From Paenibacillus sp. UNC451MF (GTDB taxonomy: Bacteria > Bacillota > Bacilli > Paenibacillales > NBRC-103111): a stretch of 64,000 nucleotides of DNA. Both the position numbers and the translations under genes were made by a program. The stretch is taken from positions 347,339 to 411,338 of the forward strand of contig NZ_JMLS01000003.1 of the NCBI RefSeq assembly GCF_000686845.1. The letters run 5' to 3'. Positions 8,107 to 17,791 of this stretch are shown piece by piece (positions within the stretch are counted from its first letter, which is position 1; every line of letters starts with the position of its first letter). The notes below the pieces were generated by a model. It saw nothing but the letters and a program-made list of their open reading frames with translations. It had not been told where the DNA came from and searched no databases.

Positions 8107-9165
8107 GTGAAAAAGATTTTGACTCTTATTATTTCATTATCTCTGGTTGCAGTAGCATCAGGCTGCGGCTCCAAAGCCGGGGATGCACAGAATGCGGCAG
8201 CTTCCGTCAAAACAAAGGATACTATAACCATTGCCTGGTATCCTAATGAATCTGGCGCAGATTTGAAGAACGCTCGCGATGAACTGGGAAAAGTCATAGA
8301 ATCCGCAACAGGTAAAAAAGTAGAGCACAAGACAACGACCGACTATATTATCGCTATTGAAGCTATTGCCAACGGCAGTGCGGATCTAGCTTTTATGGGG
8401 CCGCAAGGATATGTTGAGGCCAATGCCAAAAATAAGAAAGTGCTGCCTCTGGTCGTATCGAGTGGGGAGTCGGGTACTTTGGACGATGCGGTATACTTCA
8501 GCTGGCTCAATGTAAGAAAAGGGGAGGAAGAGCCGTATAAAAGCGGAAACGGCTTTGCTATCGATAACATTGCCGGCAAAAAGTTTTCCTTCGTCTCCAA
8601 TTCCTCTACTTCCGGATTTAAAGTTCCATCCGCAGGCATTGTTAGCTATTTTGCTAAAAAAGACAAATATAAGAATCTAACAGTGGATGATCTGCTTCAA
8701 GGAGGCAAGGATAAATTTTTCGGTGAAGTGTTGTTTGGCGGTACCCACCAAGGAGCCGCAGTAAATCTATTAACAGGCAAAGCTGATGTTGCTGCGTTCT
8801 GTGATACTTGTGTTGCCAACTATGTAGAGCTGTCTACAGGTACGGCTAACAAGCCAGGAGCAGTCTACAAAGTGAAACAAGGTGCGGCCGAACCTTTTAA
8901 CACATTAATCGGCAAAGAATTTACAGTTATTTCTGTTACTCCAGTTTTGAACTCGCCATTCGCGATCAACACTGGCACTATAAGTGCGGAAGACCAGAAG
9001 AAGCTGAAGGATGCCTTTACCTCTGATGCGGTAACCAAGAACCCTAAGGTTTTCCTGCCAAGTGATTCCAAAGAATCCGGGTTGTTCAAGCAGAAGACGG
9101 GCAAAGAAAAATTTCTTCCTGTAGAAGATGTGTGGTTCAATCCGGTCAGAGAGCTGTCTAAATAA
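8107..9165 (+). CDS. phnD: Phosphonate ABC transporter substrate-binding lipoprotein PhnD
   Basis: 352 residues. The N-terminus is a lipoprotein signal with lipobox VASGC, giving a membrane-anchored extracellular binding protein. The body has the PhnD/SsuA-like phrases FMGPQGYVEAN and GKADVAAFCDTCV. It delivers phosphonates or phosphate-like anions to PhnE. The start is GTG at 8107 after GGGAGGAG. The 87-bp upstream gap may hold its own promoter (TATACT at 8053), but the spacing to a -35 box is poor. Confidence 0.88.
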   Translation: MKKILTLIISLSLVAVASGCGSKAGDAQNAAASVKTKDTITIAWYPNESGADLKNARDELGKVIESATGKKVEHKTTTDYIIAIEAIANGSADLAFMGPQGYVEANAKNKKVLPLVVSSGESGTLDDAVYFSWLNVRKGEEEPYKSGNGFAIDNIAGKKFSFVSNSSTSGFKVPSAGIVSYFAKKDKYKNLTVDDLLQGGKDKFFGEVLFGGTHQGAAVNLLTGKADVAAFCDTCVANYVELSTGTANKPGAVYKVKQGAAEPFNTLIGKEFTVISVTPVLNSPFAINTGTISAEDQKKLKDAFTSDAVTKNPKVFLPSDSKESGLFKQKTGKEKFLPVEDVWFNPVRELSK

Positions 9166-9207
9166 TCAATTCCTTCAACAGTACAATACTTAGTAAGGGA
9201 GTTAACC

Positions 9208-9996
9208 ATGACAACGTTATTGGAATTCAAGCAGGTATCGAAGCAATACGGTACAGATACTAGAGCGTTATCGGATGTTAATTTCGCTGTGAGAGAAGGA
9301 GAGTTCGTTTCCATCATCGGTCCATCGGGGGCTGGCAAATCCACTCTCCTTCGCTGCATTAACCGTATGATTGACGCAAGCAGTGGAGAGATCATTTTTG
9401 ATGGCGCTAATGTAATGGGACTTAAGAAAATGGAATTGAAGAAATTCAGAACCCGGATCGGCATGATATTTCAGCATTATAATTTGGTCAACCGGCTGAC
9501 TGTGATCGAGAATGTCCTACATGGGCGTCTCGGTTACAAGTCTACCTTGGAGGGAGTCCTCGGGCTTTACTCTAAAGAGGAGAAGGATCAAGCCTGCGCC
9601 ATTTTACAAATACTCGGACTTGAAGAGCACATGTACAAACGTTGTGACCAGCTAAGCGGCGGACAAAAACAAAGGGTAGGGATTGCACGTGCCCTTATAC
9701 AGGAACCCAAAATGCTGCTGTGCGACGAGCCGATCGCATCTTTAGACCCTAACGCTTCCAAAGTCATTATGGAGCACTTGCGCAGCATTTCTTCCACTAT
9801 GGGGATTACGGTTGTAATCAACTTGCATCAGGTGGATGTAGCCCTCAAATATTCGGATCGGATCATTGGAGTGAACAAGGGCTCCATCGTCTATGATGGG
9901 CCTCCGGCTAATATCAGGCGCGAACAGCTTGCAATAATCTACGGCTCAGAACTGGATGAGCATGTAGAGGAGATGGACAATTCCTATGCAGTATAA
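9208..9996 (+). CDS. phnC: Phosphonate ABC transporter ATPase PhnC
   Basis: 262 residues with Walker A GPSGAGKST, Q-loop, signature LSGGQKQR, Walker B MLLCDEPIASLD and H-loop NLHQ. It powers the PhnD-PhnE importer at the inner face of the membrane. AAGGGAG precedes the ATG. Its last 11 bases overlap the first permease gene, which indicates coupled translation. Confidence 0.9.
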   Translation: MTTLLEFKQVSKQYGTDTRALSDVNFAVREGEFVSIIGPSGAGKSTLLRCINRMIDASSGEIIFDGANVMGLKKMELKKFRTRIGMIFQHYNLVNRLTVIENVLHGRLGYKSTLEGVLGLYSKEEKDQACAILQILGLEEHMYKRCDQLSGGQKQRVGIARALIQEPKMLLCDEPIASLDPNASKVIMEHLRSISSTMGITVVINLHQVDVALKYSDRIIGVNKGSIVYDGPPANIRREQLAIIYGSELDEHVEEMDNSYAV

Positions 9997-10771
9997 CTTC
10001 TTCGCCAGAAAACGCATGAATTCGTTGCTCTTCTGTACCTTGCTGGTAACTGTAACGATTGTGGCCATAATCATTACGGATTATAACGTAATCAAAGGCT
10101 TTACCTCCGTACCGAAAGCGGTGGAGTGGGCTATTAGTAATTTTTATCCGAGTGAAAAAGCAATGAAGCGTCTTCCTGCGATTTTGAGCAGTTTGTCTGA
10201 AACGGTACTCGTATCCATAGCCTCTACCACTGTTGCCGCTGTTTTCGCCTTGCTGTTTGCTATCCTTGGATCCAACACGACCGGGGTGGGGGGAGTCGTC
10301 AGTTTTATAAGCAGATCGATTGCCACTTTGTTTCGTAATATTGATGTCGCTGCTTGGTCGATGATTCTGCTTTTTTCGTTCGGTCAAAGCGTGCTGACAG
10401 GCTATTTTGCACTTTTCTTCGGCTCATTCGGGTTTTTGACACGTGCATTTATGGAGTCGATTGATGAAGTAAGCAACAGCTCCGTAGAGGCATTAAAGGC
10501 AACGGGAGCAAGCTACTTCTCTATCATTTTTCAATCCGTGATTCCTTCGAGCATTCCCCAATTGCTCAGTTGGATCCTGTTTATGGTGGAAACCAACATC
10601 CGTCAAGCCACTCTGATTGGTATTTTGACCGGTACTGGCATCGGCTTCTTGTTTAGTCTGTATTACAAAGGCTTGAATTACAGTTCCGCTTCTTTGGTCG
10701 TCATTGTCATTGTCATCGCCATCATGATCATTGAATCGGTTTCCAACTATGTAAGGAGGGTGATTTTGTAA
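9986..10771 (+). CDS. phnE: Phosphonate ABC transporter permease PhnE (first copy)
   Basis: 261 residues with about six hydrophobic segments and the cytoplasmic EAA loop (SVEALKATGASYFSIIFQSV). It forms the membrane channel with the second permease. It overlaps phnC by 11 bases and ends one base ahead of the second permease. The N-terminus has a long first membrane helix followed by an extracellular loop, as usual for PhnE. Confidence 0.88.
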   Translation: MQYNFFARKRMNSLLFCTLLVTVTIVAIIITDYNVIKGFTSVPKAVEWAISNFYPSEKAMKRLPAILSSLSETVLVSIASTTVAAVFALLFAILGSNTTGVGGVVSFISRSIATLFRNIDVAAWSMILLFSFGQSVLTGYFALFFGSFGFLTRAFMESIDEVSNSSVEALKATGASYFSIIFQSVIPSSIPQLLSWILFMVETNIRQATLIGILTGTGIGFLFSLYYKGLNYSSASLVVIVIVIAIMIIESVSNYVRRVIL

Positions 10772-10772
10772 T

Positions 10773-11642
10773 ATGGAAATTCAGGAATCCGTCAGAACCG
10801 CCTATAACAAAGGCAGCAGCCGGGACATTTCCAACGATGAACGGATAAAATCGAAGCCGTTTAATAAGCAAACTTTTCTTATCCGGCTTACTCTGGCAGC
10901 TCTAGCTATGTTGACAGTCTATGGATTTGTAACCTTTGATTATAAGGAAATTCACTTCTTAGATGCCATCTATTCCACTGCGGGCACGATCAAAACAATG
11001 TTTTTCCAGCCGTTTCTTAATCACATATCTTTTGTCGAGGCGCTTATGCAGGTCGTTATTACACTGGGGCTTGCGTTTCTCACGACACTGTTCGGTGCCG
11101 TCATAGCGTTGTTCCTAAGCTTGTTAGCTGCACATAATTTATCTAATTACAGGCTTTCGATCTTTATTAAAGGTATCGTTGCTTTTATTAGAGCGGTTCC
11201 GACTGTATTATGGGTATTGATTTTTGCTGTTGCGGCAGGACTGGGAAGTGTTGCAGCGGTTATTGGTATGACCTTTCATTCTATCAGCTACCTTGTAAAA
11301 GCGTATTCAGAATCATTCGAAGAGCTGGATAAAGGTATTATTGAAGCGCTTAAGGCAAGTGGCGCCAATTGGTGGCAGATTGTATTTCAGGCTGTTATTC
11401 CGTCATCCATCACCTATCTGATTTCATGGACGTTTATGCGATTTGAGATCAACTTTGCAGTTGCGGTTGCCATGGGTGCAGCAGCAGGAGCGGGCGGTAT
11501 CGGCTACGATATGTTTATGGCCAGCGGCTATTACTATGATGTTCGGGAAATTGGTGCTATTACCTATTTGATCCTTGCCTTCGCCGTCTTGCTTGAAGTG
11601 ATTGCTTCGAGAATCAAGAAGAAATTAAGAGTTCAGGATTAA
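10773..11642 (+). CDS. phnE: Phosphonate ABC transporter permease PhnE (second copy)
   Basis: 289 residues, a paralogue of the preceding permease with the EAA loop IIEALKASGANWWQIVFQAV. It has an extra hydrophilic N-terminal stretch of about 40 residues before the first membrane helix. Two PhnE genes are common in Gram-positive phn transporters and probably form a heterodimer. This is the last gene of the operon; a hairpin terminator follows. Confidence 0.88.
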   Translation: MEIQESVRTAYNKGSSRDISNDERIKSKPFNKQTFLIRLTLAALAMLTVYGFVTFDYKEIHFLDAIYSTAGTIKTMFFQPFLNHISFVEALMQVVITLGLAFLTTLFGAVIALFLSLLAAHNLSNYRLSIFIKGIVAFIRAVPTVLWVLIFAVAAGLGSVAAVIGMTFHSISYLVKAYSESFEELDKGIIEALKASGANWWQIVFQAVIPSSITYLISWTFMRFEINFAVAVAMGAAAGAGGIGYDMFMASGYYYDVREIGAITYLILAFAVLLEVIASRIKKKLRVQD

Positions 11643-11670
11643 ACCCAAATCTCAAATTGTAAAGATAAGA

Positions 11671-11707
11671 AACGCCGCACTCGGTTGATGCTGAGAGCGG
11701 CGTTTTA
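11671..11707. terminator. Bidirectional hairpin terminator
   Basis: Arms AACGCCGC-A-CTC and GAG-A-GCGGCGTT enclose a ten-base loop and are followed by TTTAG. It ends the phn operon and, read on the other strand, could end the converging pentapeptide gene region. Confidence 0.75.
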
Positions 11708-11744
11708 GTTCAGATGTGAAGTACATTTGTGAAGTGTGATGAGC

Positions 11745-12629
11745 TCATTTCTTTTTATCGGGATCGAACCAGTGCAACGGATGGGTGAGTGATGGAGGCA
11801 ACTTGGTATCGGCATCGCCTAACGCGGAGTTGATCTGCGATTGGGTAAGAAAAATACTCTCCGTTAGATCAGCCCCTCTAAGATCAGCGTCTCGGAAATC
11901 CACACCGATGAGGTCAGCAGCTCTTAAGTCGGCTCCTCTTAGATCCGCAGCGATCAGATAGGCCCCTCTCAAATTAGCGCATCGAAAGTCGGCTCTTTTG
12001 AGATTGGCGCCAATAAGGTCAATTCCTCGGCCATGATTTTTCTTCCGCTTTAATGAATCCTTATACCGCTGCCTGGCTTCATCACGTACGAGCTCACTAG
12101 TTTGAAGGAGCAGCTTATTAACTTCTGCCCGATGTTCTGGGATGTTTAGTTCTAAGAGTGAATCAGGATTAAGGTATGTGAGTCGTTCCGTCTTGTCTAG
12201 CGCCAAGCTGAGTGCATCGTATATTGGATAAGCTTGCCTAAGTGTCAGTGCTTCGGATAAATACCAGATCAGTTCATGGAGTTGTCGCATGATAGGAAAC
12301 ACATAGAACATTTGTTCTCTGATGCCTGGAGCTCGTCTCCAATCACGACCTTCAAACGTAACTTGTGAGACCTTTTGCCCAGCACCAAAGCAATCATAAA
12401 CCGTGCAACCACGAAATCCGCTCTCCCTGAGCCTATTATGAATACCGCAGCGGAAGTCCGATTGCAGGTTTTGACAGGCATGTCCTGCATCTTTATCCCT
12501 TGCAAAGTCTGAAGAGGCTGAGAATGGCAGCACGACACAGCATAAGCCGAAGCAATTCTCACAGTCCGCTTTCATGCTTAGCTGGCTTTTGTTGGGAACA
12601 GAACTAAAATCATTGTGACTCTCAGTCAT
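11745..12629 (-). CDS. Pentapeptide-repeat protein with Cys-rich N-terminal domain
   Basis: 294 residues from the ATG at 12629, which has AAGGAGATATTGTA upstream. Residues 20-100 carry a Cys cluster (CENCFGLCC, then single Cys in ACQN, FRCG, GCTVYDCFG) that resembles small metal- or Fe-S-binding YkgJ-like domains. The C-terminal 100 residues are pentapeptide repeats (LKRADFRCANLRGAYLIAAD, then DLRGADLRAADLIG), which fold into a right-handed quadrilateral beta-helix. No function is known to me for this fusion; roles in metal sensing or gyrase protection would be speculation. The gene stands alone between the phn and ger operons and is convergent with phn. Confidence 0.75.
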   Translation of the reverse strand: MTESHNDFSSVPNKSQLSMKADCENCFGLCCVVLPFSASSDFARDKDAGHACQNLQSDFRCGIHNRLRESGFRGCTVYDCFGAGQKVSQVTFEGRDWRRAPGIREQMFYVFPIMRQLHELIWYLSEALTLRQAYPIYDALSLALDKTERLTYLNPDSLLELNIPEHRAEVNKLLLQTSELVRDEARQRYKDSLKRKKNHGRGIDLIGANLKRADFRCANLRGAYLIAADLRGADLRAADLIGVDFRDADLRGADLTESIFLTQSQINSALGDADTKLPPSLTHPLHWFDPDKKK

Positions 12630-12833
12630 TACAATATCTCCTTCCGCTTCAACATGTTCTTTCACATAATCTAATTTTAAGGCAAGTTTAAAATAGAATA
12701 ATAGATATTTTTTTATAGTAAAAATATAATCCTAATCTATTCTAATACTCCTCTAACAAAAGAATGTGCAGCGTTTATCTCCATTTCTGAATGGTCATAA
12801 TGAGGAGTAGGAGACTTGGGAGGTAGCTTGCTT

Positions 12834-14390
12834 ATGTATCGAAAGTCATCAACAGATCGTCGTAATATAGATGAAACTTTCATCTCACCGGAGTATGCAA
12901 AGATTCCTATAGACCCTAAGGTTGAACATAATTTAGAACGTATTCTGAATGATTTCGGTGGAAGCGACGATGTGGTCATCCGCAAAATTCCTTATGAAGG
13001 GACGGAGTCGATTGCAGCAGCTGTTGTATATATAGACGGCATGTCGGACTCCTCAGCGATCAACAGTTATATTAATGATGTATTAAGGCACTCCTTAAAC
13101 ATGGTTTCCCATTCAAATCCGACGGACGGTATGAAAACAGCGCTCCTAGCTAAAGAGCTTCTTATAGGGATAGGTTCGATTCACACAGAATCGGAAATGG
13201 CTTCCTTATACAAATATTTACTTTCGGGAGAAGCAATCATTTTCCTGGACGGCTTCGACGAAGCCTATCTCGCTTGTATTCGTGAATGGAAGGGTCGCGA
13301 TGTGACGGAGTCGACGAACCAAACATCTGTTCGGGGTCCGAGGGAAAGCTTCACCGAGACACTTCGTATTAATACGTCGTTAATAAGGCGTAAAATTAAA
13401 GATACTAGGCTCAGGCTTGAAACGATTTCGATTGGAAGGACGACGAAGACAGATGTCACAATAATGTATATTAAGGAAGTGGCCAAGCCTTCAGTTATTG
13501 AATTGGCCCGCTCGCGATTGAGATCCATCGACATTGATAGCGTCCTTGATAGCGGCTTTCTCGAGGAATTGATTGAGGACAATAAACTATCCCTGTTTCC
13601 TACAATTTATAACTCTGAACTGCCGGATAACGTCGCAGCACAGCTGTTGGAAGGAAAAGTGGCCATTTTGGTGGACGGCACGCCAAACATATTGCTTGTG
13701 CCGACGCAGCTAGTTACATTTTTCCAATCAACAGAGGATTATTACCAACCTGCTATTTATGCGAGCTTACTGCGCCTATTGCGATTTGGCAGTGTCTTCA
13801 TTTCGCTTCTGCTTCCTTCCCTTTACATTGCTATTACGACTTTTCATCGAGATATGCTCCCGGCATCGCTGTTGATCAGTTTGGCAGCACAGAGAGAGGG
13901 AGTACCCTTTCCGGCATTTGTTGAAGCTCTTGGCATGGAGGTAACCTTTGAGATTTTACGTGAAGCGGGTTTGCGCATGCCCCGTGCGATAGGTCAGGCG
14001 GTATCGGTTGTCGGTACGCTTGTTATTGGACAAGCTGCAGTTGAAGCGGGGATTGTATCTGCAGCGATGGTCATCGTCGTTTCCGTCACAGCCATTTCCA
14101 CATTTACGCTTCCGTCGTATAGTATGTCAATCCCGATTCGGATTCTCCGTTTCACGTTTATGGGCGTGGCTGCTAGCTTCGGGTTATTCGGTATTATCAT
14201 GGGTTTGTTTGTACTGCTACTTCATTTATGCGCACTGAAATCCTTTGGAGAACCGTACATGTCTCCGTTTTCACCATACAGAAAAACGGATTTAGAGGAC
14301 ACGATTGTACGCCTGCCAAGATGGTTGATGTTCAAACGGCCCGGCACTTCATTGGGAAACGGCGGCGGAAGGTTTCGTAAGCGTTGGTAA
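12834..14390 (+). CDS. Spore germination receptor A subunit (GerA/GerKA family)
   Basis: 518 residues. The N-terminal 280 residues are hydrophilic with the family phrases FDEAYLACIREWKGRD and RGPRESFTETLRINTSLIRR; the C-terminal half has about five membrane helices. GerA-type A subunits sit in the inner membrane of the spore and, with B and C, recognise nutrient germinants. GGGAGGT lies nine bases before the ATG at 12834. It is the first gene of a four-gene operon; the germinant cannot be read from sequence. Confidence 0.92.
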   Translation: MYRKSSTDRRNIDETFISPEYAKIPIDPKVEHNLERILNDFGGSDDVVIRKIPYEGTESIAAAVVYIDGMSDSSAINSYINDVLRHSLNMVSHSNPTDGMKTALLAKELLIGIGSIHTESEMASLYKYLLSGEAIIFLDGFDEAYLACIREWKGRDVTESTNQTSVRGPRESFTETLRINTSLIRRKIKDTRLRLETISIGRTTKTDVTIMYIKEVAKPSVIELARSRLRSIDIDSVLDSGFLEELIEDNKLSLFPTIYNSELPDNVAAQLLEGKVAILVDGTPNILLVPTQLVTFFQSTEDYYQPAIYASLLRLLRFGSVFISLLLPSLYIAITTFHRDMLPASLLISLAAQREGVPFPAFVEALGMEVTFEILREAGLRMPRAIGQAVSVVGTLVIGQAAVEAGIVSAAMVIVVSVTAISTFTLPSYSMSIPIRILRFTFMGVAASFGLFGIIMGLFVLLLHLCALKSFGEPYMSPFSPYRKTDLEDTIVRLPRWLMFKRPGTSLGNGGGRFRKRW

Positions 14391-14405
14391 GGAGTTGAAA
14401 GCATC

Positions 14406-15587
14406 ATGATGTACAGAATAGCGGTTATTGTGCTTTGCTTGCTCATGCTAACCGGCTGCTGGAGCAGACGAGAACTCAATGATTTGCTAATTGTACTTGG
14501 AGTCGGTATTGACTGGGAAGATGGTGAATATCTGGTATCGTTCCAGGTCGTCAATCCAAGCGAGATTTCGATGCAAAAAAAAAGCGGTGAACGTCCGCCC
14601 AGTACACTCTATCAGGGTAGAGGCAAAACACTGTTTGAGGCAGCAAGGTCTTTAACAGCTGAAGCACCACGGAAAGTATATATGGGACATCTTCAAATCT
14701 ATGTAATCGGTGAAGAATTGGCTAGAAGGGGCATAAGTGAATTTATTGATAATGCTATGCGAGATAATGAATTGAGGATGGACTTCAACCTTGTTGTGGC
14801 AAAAGGAATGAAGGCGGAGAATGTTCTTAAGCTGTATACGCCGCTTGAGAAGCTGCCTAGCTATAGCATGCAGCAATCACTCCGAACCTCTGCAAAGTCT
14901 TGGGCTCCAACCGTAGCTATCACATTGGACGAGGTTCTGAATAAGCTGTCCGGAGATGGTCAAGAGCTTGCATTAACCGGAATCAACATGATCGGCAGTC
15001 CCAAAGTGGGTGAAACCAAAAAAAACATAGAGCGGTTCTTGCCTCCAAGCCGTTTCCGTTATACGGGTATGGCTGCTTTTAAGGATGATAAACTGATTGG
15101 ATGGTTGAATGAAAAAGAAAGCAAAGGGTATACAGATATTACAAACAATCTAGATAGCACCTCAATAGAGATAGCGTGCGGTGGTCAAAACTATATGGGG
15201 ATTGAAGTTACATCATCGGATTCCAAATTGAAAACGAAGGTTCAAAATGGTGTACCGGAGGTTAACATTCACATTAGGGCTGAGGCGAATATCGTTGATA
15301 GGGCCTGCAAAGATGTCAACTTAACCGATCCCGAGACGATCAAGCGTCTTCAGGATGAGACGAAACAAATTATTCAATCCAATGCGGTAGCGGCCGTCAA
15401 GCGAGCCAAGAAGATGAAGTCCGATATTCTTGGTTTTGGGAGCCAGCTTGGGAAGGATTATCCCGATTTCTGGAGGCAAGCCAAGGACAATTGGAACGAA
15501 GATGGATTCCCTCGAACCAAAGTTCATTACGAGATCGATCTGTTTATTCGAAAGACGGGAACGATAGGAAATTCGACTATGAAGTAA
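14406..15587 (+). CDS. Spore germination receptor C subunit lipoprotein (GerC family)
   Basis: 393 residues. A lipoprotein signal with lipobox LTGC is followed by the family motif WSRRELNDLLIVLGVGIDWE. GerC subunits are anchored in the outer leaflet of the spore inner membrane and are needed for receptor function. TAAGGAG lies upstream of the ATG. The C-terminal phrase FPRTKVHYEIDLFIRKTG is typical. The small two-helix gene follows directly. Confidence 0.9.
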   Translation: MMYRIAVIVLCLLMLTGCWSRRELNDLLIVLGVGIDWEDGEYLVSFQVVNPSEISMQKKSGERPPSTLYQGRGKTLFEAARSLTAEAPRKVYMGHLQIYVIGEELARRGISEFIDNAMRDNELRMDFNLVVAKGMKAENVLKLYTPLEKLPSYSMQQSLRTSAKSWAPTVAITLDEVLNKLSGDGQELALTGINMIGSPKVGETKKNIERFLPPSRFRYTGMAAFKDDKLIGWLNEKESKGYTDITNNLDSTSIEIACGGQNYMGIEVTSSDSKLKTKVQNGVPEVNIHIRAEANIVDRACKDVNLTDPETIKRLQDETKQIIQSNAVAAVKRAKKMKSDILGFGSQLGKDYPDFWRQAKDNWNEDGFPRTKVHYEIDLFIRKTGTIGNSTMK

Positions 15588-15601
15588 AGAAGGTGCTCCG
15601 T

Positions 15602-15811
15602 TTGTCATCCATAATTGCAGTCATTGCATTGGCGGTCGGCACCTTCTGGCTGGAAGCACCAGGGCTTATTCGCCGAAAACACAGATTGGAGCTAGTTGTA
15701 TTCATCATTCTGCTGCTTGTGGGGACAACACTTTACGCGGCATTGGCAATGGAAGTACGTCTTCCGAACCCGTTAAGTATTTTAAAGACTATGTATAGAG
15801 GAATGTCTTAA
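15602..15811 (+). CDS. Small two-TM protein of the ger operon (D-subunit type)
   Basis: About 69 residues with two membrane helices (SSIIAVIALAVGTFWL and LELVVFIILLLVGTTLYAAL). Small two-helix D proteins are encoded within or beside many Bacillus ger operons and modulate germination rate; this one fits by size, topology and position between C and B genes. The start is probably TTG at 15602, eight bases after AAGAAGG; GTG at 15593 is an alternative. It is unusual that it has no ATG, and its frame is open further upstream through the end of the C gene. Confidence 0.6.
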   Translation: MSSIIAVIALAVGTFWLEAPGLIRRKHRLELVVFIILLLVGTTLYAALAMEVRLPNPLSILKTMYRGMS

Positions 15812-15842
15812 GTAAAACTGACAGACGGACAAGGAGGAACAG

Positions 15843-16964
15843 ATGGACAGATACGACAATGCCAAAATATCCGTACGTCAGTTTTCAATCTTAATTATGA
15901 TTGGGATTATTGGAGATTCGATTCTTGTTCTTCCTACCATTGTTGCTGCTTCGGCTAAACAGGATGCTTGGCTATCCATGCTGCTTGCTTTACTACTTGG
16001 ATTGGCTTCAGGTATCCTTTTTGGGGCAATTGCAAATAAGCTCCAAGGGAAAAGCCTTATAACAGGGGCACGAGAAAAGCTAGGGATATGGGGGGGGAGC
16101 TTTTTCGGTATTCTGTTTTTGGTTGAATTTTATATGTGCGATCTAACGCTGTTAAGTGAGATGAGTCAATTTATGACCACACAGATGATGCCAGAGACCC
16201 CTGTCAATGCCATCATTTTGTTTTTTATTGCGGTTATTATTATTGCATACAGATATGGCTTAGAAGCTTTCGCGCGAATGGGTGAGCTGCTCTTTCCGAT
16301 CATTATGATGCTGTTCGTGTTTCTTGTCGTCTTCTTGATTCCTCAAGCGGATACATCGAATTTGCTACCGATAGCTGGCCATGGAATGGGTCCGATAATG
16401 AATGGAATAGTACCTGCATTTACATTCGGATTTGCTGAAATGGTTGTTCTTCTAATGTTGGTTCCGCATGTTGTCGATAATACGAAGCTGACAAAACCGA
16501 TTCTGACGAGTTTTGTACTGGGGGGCACCATATTGTTCTTGGTGGTTCTCTTTTGCGTATTGGTGCTCGGCTCTAACTTAATGGAAACGAAGTATTATCC
16601 AACGTTTGTCTTAGCGCAAAAAATTCAGGTCGGCAATTTCCTGGAACGCTTGGAAGCAATCATCGCCTTTTTATGGATTATTACCGTGTTTTATAAAACG
16701 CTGCTTAATTACTTCGCGCTTACGACCGGAATTGCGCAGCTGCTACGGCTTAAGGAGAGCCATATGCTGACGATCCCGATTGGTATGATTCTGCTTGTGA
16801 GTGCGATTGTCAGTACACCGAATATTACGGTATATAACGATATCCTAAATAACTATTATCCGTGGTTCGACATGAGCTTTTGTGTCGGGCTGCCCATTGT
16901 ATTTCTTATCATGCTGTTCATTGCAGGTAAACGTAAAAAGGATGGCAAAATCAATTCCATTTAG
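15843..16964 (+). CDS. Spore germination receptor B subunit (GerAB/GerKB, APC superfamily)
   Basis: 373 residues with about ten membrane helices and the usual start QFSILIMIGIIGDSILVLPT. GerB subunits belong to the amino acid-polyamine-cation transporter fold and bind the germinant. CAAGGAGG precedes the ATG at 15843. It is the last gene of the A-C-D-B operon. No obvious terminator follows immediately; the next strong hairpin is at 17729. Confidence 0.9.
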   Translation: MDRYDNAKISVRQFSILIMIGIIGDSILVLPTIVAASAKQDAWLSMLLALLLGLASGILFGAIANKLQGKSLITGAREKLGIWGGSFFGILFLVEFYMCDLTLLSEMSQFMTTQMMPETPVNAIILFFIAVIIIAYRYGLEAFARMGELLFPIIMMLFVFLVVFLIPQADTSNLLPIAGHGMGPIMNGIVPAFTFGFAEMVVLLMLVPHVVDNTKLTKPILTSFVLGGTILFLVVLFCVLVLGSNLMETKYYPTFVLAQKIQVGNFLERLEAIIAFLWIITVFYKTLLNYFALTTGIAQLLRLKESHMLTIPIGMILLVSAIVSTPNITVYNDILNNYYPWFDMSFCVGLPIVFLIMLFIAGKRKKDGKINSI

Positions 16965-17728
16965 CGCTTTTAATGAATGAAAATCTTTAAGTTTAAAGTT
17001 AATATTCGCCAAATGGTATGATAAATCGTCCATTTTCATCTCACTCTAGACGTTTCAAAAATGAAGAATTATGGAAGGCACTGTCTGCGTGTCAACAATG
17101 GTTATAAGGAAGGGGTGGAAGAGTTTAAGAAATACTTTCATTACTATAGCGTAAAATGTGGAGCACTTAATTATTTATTTTAGGATTGGGAGTGTGAATC
17201 AGCTTTAAATAGAGAAAAAAAGTACGTTGGGATAATTTACCATTAAATGGATGGTGAATGATACGTAAAAGTTAAATGAAATTACAGAGAAACTAATTTG
17301 ATAAAAATTTTGATTGTACAAAAATCCTGATTGATTATTTATAACGCAAAAAACAAATAAATAACAAAACATGAAAAAAACAAATAAGTAGTAATAAAAA
17401 ACAAAACAAAAAAAGGATTAAAAAACAAAAACAAGAATAGCAATTAGTGAATAGTAAAATGAAAAAATCGTAAAATGGCTTGTAAGAGCTTTGGCTGAAT
17501 TAATTAAACTTTTAATTAAACTTATTACATTTACACAAAACCCGTATTTTGTACATATGTCAATTCCTTTAGTTCAAGGATGCCTCGGCCCCCGATTCTT
17601 TCGTATTTGTGGGTCCTTTAGTTCAAGGATGCCTCGGTATTCTCTATGGATTTTCAATCTTTGTTTCTTTCTTATTTTATTAAACGAAACCAAAAAAAAT
17701 AATTAAAGCAATAGCAGCTAAATAATAT
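16965..17728. other. A-rich intergenic region with a 24-bp direct repeat
   Basis: No gene is supported in this 760-bp stretch. Bases 17330-17480 are very rich in A with repeated AAAACAAA words. A perfect 24-bp direct repeat lies at 17565-17588 and 17614-17637 (period 49); each copy starts with a small palindrome TCCTT-N6-AAGGA. A 71-codon open frame over the repeat has no ribosome binding site worth calling. Confidence 0.6.
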
Positions 17729-17762
17729 AAACCGTCAGACTGAGGAAGCCTGACGGTTTTTC
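17729..17762. terminator. Bidirectional hairpin terminator
   Basis: Perfect arms AAACCGTCAG and CTGACGGTTT with an 11-base loop and T tails on both strands. It ends the minus-strand stalk-domain gene. Confidence 0.85.
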
Positions 17763-17791
17763 TTCATATTACCTCGGCGCTCCATAAGAGT

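Noticed and set aside
17565..17637. Possible CRISPR repeats
   Set aside because: Only two units with a 25-bp spacer-like gap and no cas genes or further repeats.
17491..17706. 71-codon plus-strand frame over the 24-bp repeats
   Set aside because: No good ribosome binding site, low-complexity start, and the frame is caused by the repeats and AT-rich flanks.
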